Assembly: GCA_964438735.1 (NCBI GenBank)
Contig: CAYTLW010000029.1
Coordinates: 1-64,000, forward strand
Reading direction: 5' to 3'
DNA from: CAYTLW01 sp964438735
GTDB taxonomy: Bacteria; Myxococcota_A; UBA9042
DNA length: 64,000 nucleotides
Of this stretch, positions 16,172-25,991 are shown piece after piece. The notes below the pieces were generated by a model, which saw nothing but the letters and a program-made list of their open reading frames with translations, was not told where the DNA came from and searched no databases. Position 1 is the stretch's first letter. Each line of letters begins with the position of its first letter. The position numbers and the translations under genes are program-made.

Positions 16172-17845
16172 ATGAGAGCCATCTTCGCCGCCACCGCGCT
16201 GGCTGCCCTGCTGCTATCTGCCCCGGTCCACGCCGATACGGTCGTCTGGAAGTACGACGATTGGCAGGGGACCATCGAGCAGAATGCCGACGGCAAGAAC
16301 AAGCACCCCCACAAGGCCTATCCGGGGTTCGTTGCGGGCGAGGCCTACGGTCAGATCTACCGGCCCAAGCCGGGCGACTATCCGATCAAGATTCTCAGCG
16401 TGAAGATGGTCGTCGCCTCGCCCAACGTCACCCCGCCAGGCGACGCCAACATCGACATCGAGATCTGGAACGACACCTCGCAGACGGCCACCCCCAATAC
16501 GAAGTCCCCACATTTCAAGATCTCCTCGAGCGAGTTCTGGAACCCCCAGACCCAGAAAGACAACATGCCGCTGACCGGCAATACGGCGATGGTCTACAAG
16601 TTCGATTACAAGGACCCCCAGGGCGCCCCCAAGAAGATCACGCAGGGCAATGTCCGGCTGATGGTCCGCTTCACCAGCAAGGCGGTGGACGCCCAGAAGT
16701 GGTGGAATGAGATCGGCTGCGCCAAGGTCGAGATCGCCGGCGTCACCCTGGGTTGCGGCTGCCAAAAGGTCGCCCCGCTGACCGACTCGTCGACCACCAA
16801 GAAGTCCAACCTGATGCACATCATCACCCCGTTGGGCCAGTGCTCCGGCGGCAAGAAGTGGATGTGGATCGAAGACGTGTCCAAAGAGGGCAAGTCCATG
16901 AGCGGCGACTTCATCCTCCGCATGGAAGTGGAAACCTCGGGCGCGGCGCCAGTCCCCGATGCGGGCAGCTCCGGCGATGGCGGCTCGGGCATCATCGACG
17001 CTGGCGGCCCCAAGCCTCAGGACGCTGGTTCGGTCGATCAAGGGCCGCCGCCGATCAAGAATCCGGTGATCGATCTGATCACGCCCAAAGAGGTGATGGA
17101 GGGCAAGATCACCGCCATCGATATCCTGGGTAAACACTTCGAGGCCGGCGCCATCGTCAAAGTGGGCAAGTACAAGTGCCAGGTGAGCAAGGTCAGCGAA
17201 AACAAGATCGAGGCCAATGTGCTCTCGGATGTGCCCGCGGGTCTGTACGCGGTCATCGTCGAGAATCCGTCGGGCGGCATCGGCTTCAAGGATGACGCCC
17301 TGACCGTGACCGCCCCACCCGAGGAGGACGCCGGACCGGCCGACACCGGGCCCGAGGATACCGGCCCGCCGGATACCGGACCGCCCGACGCCGGCCCGCC
17401 GCCCAAACCCGAGATCGAGCTGATCACACCCGATCACGGCCCTGGTGACGTGGAGAACGAGATCACCATCGTCGGCAAGAACTTCGAGGATGGCGCCACG
17501 GTCAAGATCGGCAGCGCCAAGCAGCTGGTCGTCTCGGTCACCGCGACCAAGATCGAAGCCAAGGTGCTCGCGCCCATGGTGCCGGGCGTCTACACGGTCC
17601 TGATCGAGAATCCCAACGGCCAGGTCGGCTTCAAGGAGAAGGCCTATACCGTCGACGAGCCGCCCAAGCCCGATCCAGGCCCGGTCGACGCCGGCCAGCA
17701 GGATACCGGCCCCGTGGGTGTGCCCGCCGTCGTGCCGGCAGCCGACAGCGGTTGCTCCAGCGCGAACTCATCCAACGGCGCCGCAGGTGCGCTGTTGCTG
17801 CTCTGCCTGGTGGCGCTTGTGGGTTGGCGACGCAGGCTCGCCTGA
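16172..17845 (+). CDS. Secreted IPT/TIG-domain protein with MYXO-CTERM tail
   Basis: A 557-aa exported protein. It has a signal peptide (about 1-21, ending 'SAPVHA'), a Cys-containing N-terminal domain of about 250 residues that is not recognised, two IPT/TIG immunoglobulin-like domains (about 298-378 and 413-492), and Asp/Ala/Gly/Pro/Thr-rich linkers before each. The C-terminus has the three-part MYXO-CTERM signal: 'SGCSSA', a hydrophobic helix, then 'WRRRLA'. Such tails direct sorting to the cell surface in myxobacteria. AGGAG stands about seven bases before the ATG. It is a single gene, convergent with the ABC-F gene 22 bases away. Confidence 0.9.
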   Translation: MRAIFAATALAALLLSAPVHADTVVWKYDDWQGTIEQNADGKNKHPHKAYPGFVAGEAYGQIYRPKPGDYPIKILSVKMVVASPNVTPPGDANIDIEIWNDTSQTATPNTKSPHFKISSSEFWNPQTQKDNMPLTGNTAMVYKFDYKDPQGAPKKITQGNVRLMVRFTSKAVDAQKWWNEIGCAKVEIAGVTLGCGCQKVAPLTDSSTTKKSNLMHIITPLGQCSGGKKWMWIEDVSKEGKSMSGDFILRMEVETSGAAPVPDAGSSGDGGSGIIDAGGPKPQDAGSVDQGPPPIKNPVIDLITPKEVMEGKITAIDILGKHFEAGAIVKVGKYKCQVSKVSENKIEANVLSDVPAGLYAVIVENPSGGIGFKDDALTVTAPPEEDAGPADTGPEDTGPPDTGPPDAGPPPKPEIELITPDHGPGDVENEITIVGKNFEDGATVKIGSAKQLVVSVTATKIEAKVLAPMVPGVYTVLIENPNGQVGFKEKAYTVDEPPKPDPGPVDAGQQDTGPVGVPAVVPAADSGCSSANSSNGAAGALLLLCLVALVGWRRRLA

Positions 17846-17867
17846 GCGGATCCAAGGCGAACGGACT

Positions 17868-19907
17868 CTAACCGTCGCTTTCGGCGATCGCTGCGTCCAA
17901 TGCGGCGGCCAGTTCCTCTTCGACGCCTTCGAGGCGTAGGGAGTAGGACTCCCAGCTGCGCATGGCCTTGTCGACCTGCTTGCGCAGGCGGCCGTTCTCT
18001 TCGGCCAGGGCGAGCACGCGGTTGTTGTCGTCGTAGAGGGTCGGGTCGAGCTGCATGTTCTCGATCTCGGCCAGGCGCGCTTCCTTGGTGGTGATCTCGG
18101 CTTCGAGGGCGGCGATGCGCTCCTTGAGCGGTCTGGTTCGCCGCGAGGCCGCGTTTCGCTGTTCGGCTTCGGCGCGTTTGCGGGCTCGCTGGCCGGCGCG
18201 TCCCTCGGCGCGGACGGCATCGGCTTCGGCGCGCTCGGCCTGGCCGGGGGCCTTCAGATCGACCACCTCGCCGCGCAGCAGGCGCTCGATCACCTTCGGG
18301 TCGCCGCCGCTCTTGCGATAGAGGTAGGCGTCGTAATCCCCTTCGAACAACGTCGTCCGGCCGCCGGGCAGGATCTCCAGCACATGGGTCGCCACCGCGT
18401 TGATGAAGTAGCGGTCGTGGCTGACCATGACGATGGTGCCGTCGAAGGCGTTGAGGGCCTCTTCGAGCATCTCGCGGCTGAGCAGGTCCAGGTGACCGGT
18501 CGGCTCGTCCAGTAGGAGCAGGCTGGGCCCACGCAGGACCATCTTGACCAGCGCCAGGCGGGCCTTTTCGCCGCCGCTGAGCACGGCCACCTTCTTGTCC
18601 ACCGCCTTGCCGCGAAAGAGCAGCGCGCCCAGCGTATTGCGGATCATGGTGACGGTGTCTTCGTCGGCAGCCCGCTTGGCCTCCTGCCAGGCCGTCAGGC
18701 GCGGGTCGAGACCCTCCAGGGCGTGCTGGGCGTAGTACTCCGGCCGCACATTGCCGCCGCGAAAGACCCGCCCGGCCTGGATCGGCGTGACCCCGGCCAG
18801 CACCTTGAGCAGGGTCGACTTGCCGGCGCCATTGGGGCCCACCAGGGCGACCCGCATCTGGCGCCAGATGGTCATCTCCAGGTTGCGATAGATGACCAGC
18901 TCGCCCCAGGCTTTGGTCACCCCCTCCAGGCGCAGCACCTCTCTGCCCGTCCGCCCTGCCGGCGGCAGGCGCAGCGTGATGCCGCCCGTCTCCCCCTCGA
19001 CCTCGACGCTCTGCAGACGCGAGAGCATCTTCAGCCGGGCCTGGGCCTGCTTGGCTTTGGTCGCCTTGGCCCGGAAACGATCGACGAAGCGCTGCAGGTG
19101 GGCGCGCTGCTTGTCCACGCGGGCCTTGTCCTTGCGTTGCTGCTCGATGCGCGCCTGGCGGCCAGCCAGGAAGGCCTCGTACCCGCCGCCGTACTCGCAG
19201 ACCCCGGTCGGTGTCAGCTCGACGATGCGGTCGGGAAAGCGCTCCAGGAAGTAGCGATCGTGGCTGACGGCGATGACCGAGCCCGGGTAGTCGTCCAGGA
19301 AGTTCTCCAGCCAGCCCAGGGCCTCCAGGTCGAGGTGATTGGTCGGCTCATCGAGCAGCAATACGTCGGGCTGTTCCACCAGCAGGCGGGCCAGGGCCGC
19401 ACGCATCAACCAGCCGCCGCTGAGCTGGGCCGCCGGGGCGTCGATCTCCACGTCCAGAAAACCCAGGCCGCCCAATGCGGCGCGCGCCCGGTGGATCAAC
19501 GCATCGCCGCCCAGCGCCTCGAAGGCCTCCATGGCCCGGGACAGCTCGCGCAACGCCGCCGACTCCGCCGCCCAGAGCGCATCCGTGGCCAGCCGATGCT
19601 CCACCGCCTGAACCCGCTCCCGGGCGGCGCTGTAGCCGACCACGCCGTCCAGCACCGCGTGCAGGACCGAGCCGGACTCGAAGGGGTCGACCTCCTGGGG
19701 CAGATAACCGACCCGCACGCCTTTGCTGCGCACCACGGCGCCGCTATCCGAAGAGACCTCGCGGCTGATGATACGCAACAGGGTCGTCTTGCCGACCCCA
19801 TTGGGACCCACCAGGCCGTACTTCAATCCGCCGCGAATATGCCAGGACAGCCCCTCGAAAAGGCGTTGCTCCCCGAACCATCGGCTGATCGCCTGCAGGT
19901 GGATCAT
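17868..19907 (-). CDS. ABC-F family ATPase
   Basis: A 679-aa soluble protein with two ABC ATPase domains and no membrane helices, the ABC-F layout of ribosome-associated translation factors (Uup/EttA type). Domain 1 has 'GPNGVGKTT', 'LSGGWLMRAALARLL' and 'LLLDEPTNHLD'; domain 2 has 'GPNGAGKST', 'LSGGEKARLALVKM' and 'LLLDEPTGHLD', with Gly where Asn is usual. A basic linker follows domain 1, and a charged coiled-coil tail of about 100 residues resembles the Uup C-terminal DNA/RNA-binding extension. It begins 12 bases after the stop of the giant lipoprotein gene, so co-transcription is likely. Confidence 0.9.
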   Translation of the reverse strand: MIHLQAISRWFGEQRLFEGLSWHIRGGLKYGLVGPNGVGKTTLLRIISREVSSDSGAVVRSKGVRVGYLPQEVDPFESGSVLHAVLDGVVGYSAARERVQAVEHRLATDALWAAESAALRELSRAMEAFEALGGDALIHRARAALGGLGFLDVEIDAPAAQLSGGWLMRAALARLLVEQPDVLLLDEPTNHLDLEALGWLENFLDDYPGSVIAVSHDRYFLERFPDRIVELTPTGVCEYGGGYEAFLAGRQARIEQQRKDKARVDKQRAHLQRFVDRFRAKATKAKQAQARLKMLSRLQSVEVEGETGGITLRLPPAGRTGREVLRLEGVTKAWGELVIYRNLEMTIWRQMRVALVGPNGAGKSTLLKVLAGVTPIQAGRVFRGGNVRPEYYAQHALEGLDPRLTAWQEAKRAADEDTVTMIRNTLGALLFRGKAVDKKVAVLSGGEKARLALVKMVLRGPSLLLLDEPTGHLDLLSREMLEEALNAFDGTIVMVSHDRYFINAVATHVLEILPGGRTTLFEGDYDAYLYRKSGGDPKVIERLLRGEVVDLKAPGQAERAEADAVRAEGRAGQRARKRAEAEQRNAASRRTRPLKERIAALEAEITTKEARLAEIENMQLDPTLYDDNNRVLALAEENGRLRKQVDKAMRSWESYSLRLEGVEEELAAALDAAIAESDG

Positions 19908-19919
19908 GGGCTGACGAGG

Positions 19920-22900
19920 TCAGGGCTGCTGCGGCCGGTGGACCAGGTTGCGCGGCTTGCGCGGGCAGACCCAGACCCAGTTCGTCTGGCAGTCCTTGCT
20001 GCCGTCGAGGCTGTCGGTCTTGTAGCCGTTGCCGCCGTAGTAGGCCGGGTGCATGGGATCGGCCATCTGGTCGGCGGTGGCCTCCTTCCAGGGCTTGCGC
20101 ATGAAGACGCAGTGGGCCTCCTTGGCGTTCGGCTTGGGCAGGGGTTGCGGGCCGCAGAACTGGGCCCCACCGGGCAGACCCCAGCCCACCTTGTCGGCCT
20201 CTTGTTTGTTGTTGGCGAACTTGCTCCCGTCGCCACGCACCAGCCGCAGACCGCCGCCGGAGGGGTCGAAGCCCCAGTCGAAGATCGACTCGGCCACCCA
20301 CGTGGGGATAGGCAGGTTGACGTCGTATTTCGGCCCGGCGACGAGCACGTATTTTTTGGGCGGGATCACGCCGGATTGGCATTGCTGGTCGGCGATGCAT
20401 GGTCGTGGCGACGGCTTGCCCGACGCGTCCAGCTTGTAGCCACCGTCCGCGTCCCGTTCCAGGTCGTTCTGGCAGCGGCAGGGCTCGCCGGGTCCACCGC
20501 AGGCCTGCTTGGTGATCGTCTTGGTTTTGACGTCGTAGAACCTGCAGGCGTCTTCGAAGGGCAGGGTGCGCGTCTTCCAACCGCCGACACCGAAGAATTT
20601 GACCTGGAGCAGCATCCCCAGAATGGACACCGGCGCGTGCCCGGGATTGTAGACCTCGACCCACTCGTTCTCCTTCTGGGGCAGGTTCTTGTAGGCGATT
20701 CCCGCCTTGTACTTCGCCGGCGGGCCGATGATCGAGTACTGGCTGATCAACACGGTCTTGTCGCACTTGCCGGTCTTGATATTGCACACGGCGCCGGCTT
20801 TGCACTTGCCGCCGCAGGTGGGGTCGACACAGGCGCCGCTGGGGCCTGCGAAGTTGCACACCGCCGGCGAGCTGCAGCCGCCACCGCAAGCGGGCGCGAA
20901 GGCGCCGCTGCGATTGGACCAGGGCCCGGCCTTGGCGACCAGCACGAAGTCCTTGATGGGGGAATCGGTGTCCACGGAATGGCCGGCCAGGAACTCGGCT
21001 CCGCCCGGCGCCATGGAGCTGCCCGTAGAACCGGGTTTGGCCTTGCGCACCAGGGTCATGCCCGGGTCGATGGTGCCGCCCTTGAAGGCACCGCTCTTGT
21101 ACTCCTTGGTGGTGCCCCAGCCGACCTTGTCCAACTCCACCTGCGTGCGCGGGTCGTAGAGATGGAGCGAGCCGCCGGCGGGGTCCAGGCCCATGGCGCT
21201 GTCCTTGAAGACCACGTCCACGCTACCGCGCTGACCAGCCCAGGACTGTGAACCCAGCACATAGAAGCGATTGGGCAGCAACATCGTCTTGGCGGGCACC
21301 TGGACGACGAACTTCCACGGATCGGGCCCGCCCGAGGCGGCCGGCTTGAACTGCAGCACGAAGCCGGTGATGTCGATGGGCTTCTTGCCCGCGTTCCACA
21401 ACTCGACGAACTCAGCGCCGGCCTTGCCCTTGACGCCGAAGCCGACCTCGCTGATGACGACCTTCTCCTTGAAATCCGCCACGCAGATGCCAAATCCGCT
21501 CTGGCACGTCTTGCCGCTGCCGCAGCCGACGGCGCAGGTCTTGTCCAGCACGCAGGCGTCGGCGCCGGCGCCCTTGTAGTCGCAGACCTTCTGGGTGGAG
21601 CATTTGCCCTTGCAGGCCGGCTCGTAGATCTTGCCCAGGCTCAGGCCCTGCGGCTCCGGCGTCAGGCGGACGACGAAGTCACCGCTGTTGTTGTTGTTGT
21701 CCACGGCGTTGCCGGCGTACCACTCGAGGCCACCTTCGGCCATGGTCTTGGCGGTGGAGGTCTTGGTCGCCTTGCGCTCGACCGAATTGGCCGAGAACCA
21801 GGGCTTGAGGGGCTGCCCCTCGGGGCTGACCACTTCCTTGCCCACGCCCCAGGTGACCACGTCGTGGCTCAGGGTGTGCGGCTTGTCGAAGATGCGCACC
21901 TGCATGCCCGAAGCGATCAGCTTGAAGTTCTTGATGTCGGTGGCGTCGGCCTGGATGCCGCCGGGCAGGGGTCCGATGTTGCCGACCAGCAGATAGCCGT
22001 AGTCGTGCAGGGTCACCGCCGGCAGCTTGATGAGCAGCTTCCAGTCGGCCACCTCCTTGCTCTCCTTGGGTCGCCACTGCAGCACGTAGTCGCCCAGCTT
22101 CGGCTTCTTCTGGCTGGGGTTGTAGATCTCGATGAAGTCATCGGAGTGGTCATCGGGATCGCCGACGTAGATCTCGCTGATCATCAGGTGCTGAATGCCC
22201 TTGAACTCGCAATAGGGGTCGGGCGGCTTGGTACAGGCGGCGAAATCGCCGCACGAGCTGGCCGCCGGATCGACCTCGTGTTTGCAGCCGGTCTTGGGGT
22301 CGCAGCTGTCCTTGGTACACAGATTCTCGTCGTTACAATCCAGCGACTTGAGGCTGAAGCAGGTGCCCAGGTGGGGTTTGTCCTTGGAGAACGCGCAGGT
22401 GTCCTCGATGCTGCAGGCGTTGCCGTCGTCGCAGGGTTTGTTGTTGCCCTTGGTCTTGCAGCCCTCCAGCACCGCGCAGGAGTCGGTGGTGCAGACGTTG
22501 CCGTCGTCGCAGTTGACGTCCTTGGCTTTGTCATCGCTGCAGCCGCCGCCGCCGTTGCAGACGCTGCCTGTCTTGCACTTGTTGCCGCTGATGCAGGTGA
22601 CCTCGGCGCTCAGGTAGACGAACTCGCAGCTCTTGGTGGCCGCGCCCGGCAGGGGGGCGATGAATCCACCGGGTTTGCAGGTCTCCTTGGTGCAGGCGTT
22701 GCCGTCGTTGCAGGTGAACTTGTCGCCGGACTGGCACATGCCCTTGTCGTCGCAGAGATCCAGCTTGTGATCGCTTTTATCCTTGATCAGCTTGATGCCT
22801 TTGCCCGTGCCGGAGCCCGTGCAGTAGTCGCCATCGTTGCACTGCTCGCCCTTGAGCGCCTGGTGGAAACAGCCGAGCTTGGCGTCGCAGCCATCGAAGG

Positions 22901-25883
22901 TGCAGGAGTTGCCGTCGTTGCAATCCTTGACCCCCTTGCCAGGTTCGCAGGTGCCGCCCTTGCAGCCGCCCTCGGCGTTGCAGACGTCGCCATCGTCGCA
23001 GGGTTTGCCGTCCATCGCCTTGGCGTCGAAGACGCAACCGGAGGGCTTGAAGGGGTCGCAGCTGTCGTCGGTACAGGCGTTGAAATCGTTGCAGACCTTG
23101 TCCTTCGTAGCGCACTTGCCGTCGGTGCAGATGTCCGGCGTGGTGCACGGGTTGGCGTCGTTGCAGGTGACCTCGTTCTTGAGCCATTTCTGCACGCACT
23201 TGCCCTTTTTGCCGTCGCAGAATGTGAACGCGCAGTCGTTATCGGGCGTCCAGATGCCGCCGTTGGCCGCCTCGCAGTCGAACTTGTTGGTCTTGGCCGG
23301 TGAGTTGCAGACGCCGGCGCCGCACTTGATGATCGAGGCCGGGTCGAAGTGGCACTGGTTGATGTCCTGGTTGCACTTGTAGGTGCCCTGGCAGAGGTTG
23401 CCGATATTCAGGTAGGCGCACTCCTTATCGGTGAAACACTGGCATTTATTGGCCCCGGGCCAGCACTTGCCATCGACGCATTTATCGTCGGTGGTGCAGG
23501 GGTTGTCGTCGTTGCAGGGATTGGAGTTGTTGAAGTTGGTGCAACCAAACTTGGGGTGGCAGGCGTCGGTCGTGCAGAAGTTGCCGTCATTGCATCCATT
23601 CTTCTTGCCCTTGCAGGTCAGCTTCTTGCCCCCGGGCGCGCACTTATCTTCCAGCGAACAGGCGTTGCCATCGTCGCAGAGCGCGCCCTCGTTCTTCCAC
23701 GTGATCTTGCACTTGCCGGTGGCGTCATCGCAGGCGTTGACCGCGCAGGGCCCTTCGGCGTTCTCATTACAGACCACCAGCGTCTTGGGGTCGACCTTGC
23801 ACTTGTTGGCGACCAGGTCGCATTTGTAGGTGCCGGTACACTTGTTGAGACCCTTGCCCGCGCAGTCGCCATCATTCTTGCATTCGCAGGAGTTGACGCC
23901 GACGCATTGGCCGTCTTCGCAGGCGTCCAATCCGCCGGGGTTGGTGCAGGCGTCGCCGTCGTCGCAAGGCTTCTTCTTGCCCAGGGGCAGTGTGGCCGGG
24001 GCGAAGAGGCAGCCCTTCTTCTTGTGGCAGACGTCCACCGTGCAGGGGTTCTTGTCATCGCAGCTGATGAGATCACCATCGCATAGCCCGCCCCAGCATT
24101 GGTCGGCCTTGGTGCACGCGTTGCCGTCCACGCAGGGCGTGCCGCTGACCTTCAGCTTCATCTCGCAGGCGCCGCTGGAGGCGAAACACATGGACTTGCG
24201 GCAGGCGTTGTTCTCCTGCCAGGTGCCCTTGGCTTTTTCGCACGCGCCGGCGTTCTTGACGGGCGACTTGGTCAGCGGGTCATGGCACTTCTTGGTGCCC
24301 GGGATCCAGATCTTGCCGGCCTTCTCACAGGCCAGGGCGGACTTCTCCTTGGTCGAGATGCAGACGCCCTTGCCGCAGGTCACCGCGGTGCCTTCGGCCA
24401 CCACGCAGGAGCCCGCCTTGCAGGCCAGGGTGCCATTGCACAGGTCGCCGTCGTCGAACTTGTTGCAGCTCTTGGGGTCCTTCTCGTCGCAGTCGCAGGC
24501 GTTTTCGCCGCCCTTGCAGGTGCCGCCGGCGCAGCTGTCGCCGACGGTGCAATCCTCGCCGTCGTCGCAGGCGACGTTGACCGCGTCGTTATGTTTGCAG
24601 CCGGTCAGGATGTCGCAGGTGTCGATGGTGCACGGGTTGTCATCCTGGCAGGGCGCGTCGTAGCCGAGGCAGGCGCCATCGATGCAGAGGTCGTCGACGG
24701 TGCAGGGGTTGTTGTCATCGCATGGGTCGGCGAGCTTGGGCAGGGCCTCGCAGACCTGGTCCTTCTTGTTGCAGACCCAGGCCACGTCGCACTGACCCAG
24801 CTTGAGCTTGCTGCAGTCGGCGTTGGTCTTGCAGCTGTCGTCGATGCTCTTGCAATCCTTGGTGCACTTGGTGCCCGGCGCGCCGTTTTTGGAGATGCCG
24901 GTCGCCGGATCGGTACCCAGGTCGCACTCCTCCTTGCCCGCCTTGTTCACCTTGCCGTCGCCGCACTTCGGCAACGCGCAGGCGCCGATGCCCTTGGCGT
25001 CGAGCACGCAGACCTTGCCGTCCTTGGTGCAGTCCTTGCCGGTCGAGGTGGGGTACTTCTTGGTGCCATCCTTGGTGCATTTGACCACCACGTCGCCGGC
25101 GGTGGAGTGGGTCGCCGAGTCGTATTTGCCCGAACAGGTGTCCTTGGATGGTACGCAGGCCAGGTCCACGCACGAGGCCAGCTTGTCACCGTCAAAATCG
25201 ATCATCTGGCAGACCTGGGTCTTGGCGCAGGGCAGGAACTCCTCCCACTCGCTCAGGTCGTCGGCGCACTTCCAGCCGACCTTGCCGACGCACTTCTGGG
25301 CATCCTTGGGGCAGGCCTGGTCGGCCTTGCACTCGCCCTTGTCGCAGACGCCCGGGCCACAGTCGGTGCCGCCGGCTTTGTAGCCGTCGCCGGCCGCGTT
25401 GCAGACCACCGCCTTGTTGCCGTCGCAGAGTTTGGCGTCGGCGGTGCAGCTGATGACGGCCACGTCCGGGCTCTCGGCGTCGCCGCCGTCATCGCCCGCG
25501 TCGCCCTCGACGTCGCCTTCGCTATCGCCGCCGCCGCCATCGGTGGTGCTTGTATCGGCCGTATCGGCCACAACATCAGCAGCTGTGTCTTTTGTGGTCC
25601 CACCATCCTTCTTGCCGGTGTCGGTCTTGGGTTTGCCGGCGTCCTTGCCGGCGTCCTTCTTCTTGCCGGTGTCGAAGCCACCCAGACCGGTGTCGATCTT
25701 GATGTCCTTCTTTTCTGCGTCGGGCTCGGTGTCCTCCTCGTCCGGTTCATCGGGTAGGACGGGCGGTGGCGGCGTGCAGGCCATCACCAGGGCGCCGCCC
25801 AGCAGGGAGGCGATCAGCAACCGTCCCAGGCGCACGCCAGCGGCGGGTGCGGAGGGAGCGGGTGGGGGCGGGGTACATCTCAT
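19920..25883 (-). CDS. Giant Cys-rich lipoprotein with CTDC-like repeats and lamin-tail domains
   Basis: A 1987-aa surface protein. It has a lipoprotein signal ending at Cys36 ('LVMAC'), then an acidic, Lys/Asp/Gly/Thr-rich spacer to about 140. About 1100 residues of Cys-rich repeats follow, of the form 'CDDGNACT' ... 'C...GC', close to the slime-mould CTDC repeat. Three lamin-tail-like domains complete it: 'LMISEIYVGD' (about 1235), 'VVISEVGFG' (about 1476) and 'VLISQYSIIG' (about 1709). The third contains an extra segment with several Cys. The protein is probably disulfide-rigid, extended from the outer membrane, and structural or adhesive; the ligand is unknown. It is followed closely by the ABC-F gene. 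Confidence 0.85.
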   Translation of the reverse strand: MRCTPPPPAPSAPAAGVRLGRLLIASLLGGALVMACTPPPPVLPDEPDEEDTEPDAEKKDIKIDTGLGGFDTGKKKDAGKDAGKPKTDTGKKDGGTTKDTAADVVADTADTSTTDGGGGDSEGDVEGDAGDDGGDAESPDVAVISCTADAKLCDGNKAVVCNAAGDGYKAGGTDCGPGVCDKGECKADQACPKDAQKCVGKVGWKCADDLSEWEEFLPCAKTQVCQMIDFDGDKLASCVDLACVPSKDTCSGKYDSATHSTAGDVVVKCTKDGTKKYPTSTGKDCTKDGKVCVLDAKGIGACALPKCGDGKVNKAGKEECDLGTDPATGISKNGAPGTKCTKDCKSIDDSCKTNADCSKLKLGQCDVAWVCNKKDQVCEALPKLADPCDDNNPCTVDDLCIDGACLGYDAPCQDDNPCTIDTCDILTGCKHNDAVNVACDDGEDCTVGDSCAGGTCKGGENACDCDEKDPKSCNKFDDGDLCNGTLACKAGSCVVAEGTAVTCGKGVCISTKEKSALACEKAGKIWIPGTKKCHDPLTKSPVKNAGACEKAKGTWQENNACRKSMCFASSGACEMKLKVSGTPCVDGNACTKADQCWGGLCDGDLISCDDKNPCTVDVCHKKKGCLFAPATLPLGKKKPCDDGDACTNPGGLDACEDGQCVGVNSCECKNDGDCAGKGLNKCTGTYKCDLVANKCKVDPKTLVVCNENAEGPCAVNACDDATGKCKITWKNEGALCDDGNACSLEDKCAPGGKKLTCKGKKNGCNDGNFCTTDACHPKFGCTNFNNSNPCNDDNPCTTDDKCVDGKCWPGANKCQCFTDKECAYLNIGNLCQGTYKCNQDINQCHFDPASIIKCGAGVCNSPAKTNKFDCEAANGGIWTPDNDCAFTFCDGKKGKCVQKWLKNEVTCNDANPCTTPDICTDGKCATKDKVCNDFNACTDDSCDPFKPSGCVFDAKAMDGKPCDDGDVCNAEGGCKGGTCEPGKGVKDCNDGNSCTFDGCDAKLGCFHQALKGEQCNDGDYCTGSGTGKGIKLIKDKSDHKLDLCDDKGMCQSGDKFTCNDGNACTKETCKPGGFIAPLPGAATKSCEFVYLSAEVTCISGNKCKTGSVCNGGGGCSDDKAKDVNCDDGNVCTTDSCAVLEGCKTKGNNKPCDDGNACSIEDTCAFSKDKPHLGTCFSLKSLDCNDENLCTKDSCDPKTGCKHEVDPAASSCGDFAACTKPPDPYCEFKGIQHLMISEIYVGDPDDHSDDFIEIYNPSQKKPKLGDYVLQWRPKESKEVADWKLLIKLPAVTLHDYGYLLVGNIGPLPGGIQADATDIKNFKLIASGMQVRIFDKPHTLSHDVVTWGVGKEVVSPEGQPLKPWFSANSVERKATKTSTAKTMAEGGLEWYAGNAVDNNNNSGDFVVRLTPEPQGLSLGKIYEPACKGKCSTQKVCDYKGAGADACVLDKTCAVGCGSGKTCQSGFGICVADFKEKVVISEVGFGVKGKAGAEFVELWNAGKKPIDITGFVLQFKPAASGGPDPWKFVVQVPAKTMLLPNRFYVLGSQSWAGQRGSVDVVFKDSAMGLDPAGGSLHLYDPRTQVELDKVGWGTTKEYKSGAFKGGTIDPGMTLVRKAKPGSTGSSMAPGGAEFLAGHSVDTDSPIKDFVLVAKAGPWSNRSGAFAPACGGGCSSPAVCNFAGPSGACVDPTCGGKCKAGAVCNIKTGKCDKTVLISQYSIIGPPAKYKAGIAYKNLPQKENEWVEVYNPGHAPVSILGMLLQVKFFGVGGWKTRTLPFEDACRFYDVKTKTITKQACGGPGEPCRCQNDLERDADGGYKLDASGKPSPRPCIADQQCQSGVIPPKKYVLVAGPKYDVNLPIPTWVAESIFDWGFDPSGGGLRLVRGDGSKFANNKQEADKVGWGLPGGAQFCGPQPLPKPNAKEAHCVFMRKPWKEATADQMADPMHPAYYGGNGYKTDSLDGSKDCQTNWVWVCPRKPRNLVHRPQQP

Positions 25884-25991
25884 GTGTCGCTCTCGTCGGG
25901 CTCGGGCTCTGCGTCAAGGTACCGGGAAGGGGCGTGCGGTCGCAACATGGGGCGGGGTCGCGCGCGCGAGCCGCGGCGCTCGATGTCGGCG

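Noticed and set aside
18723..21251. An 842-codon plus-strand frame across the ABC-F and giant lipoprotein genes
   Set aside because: It crosses two well-supported minus-strand genes and shows no domain.
22200..25500. Repeated short motifs suggesting a CRISPR or DNA repeat array
   Set aside because: The periodicity is in the protein (CDDGxxCT repeats); units vary in length and sequence, without constant repeats or spacers.
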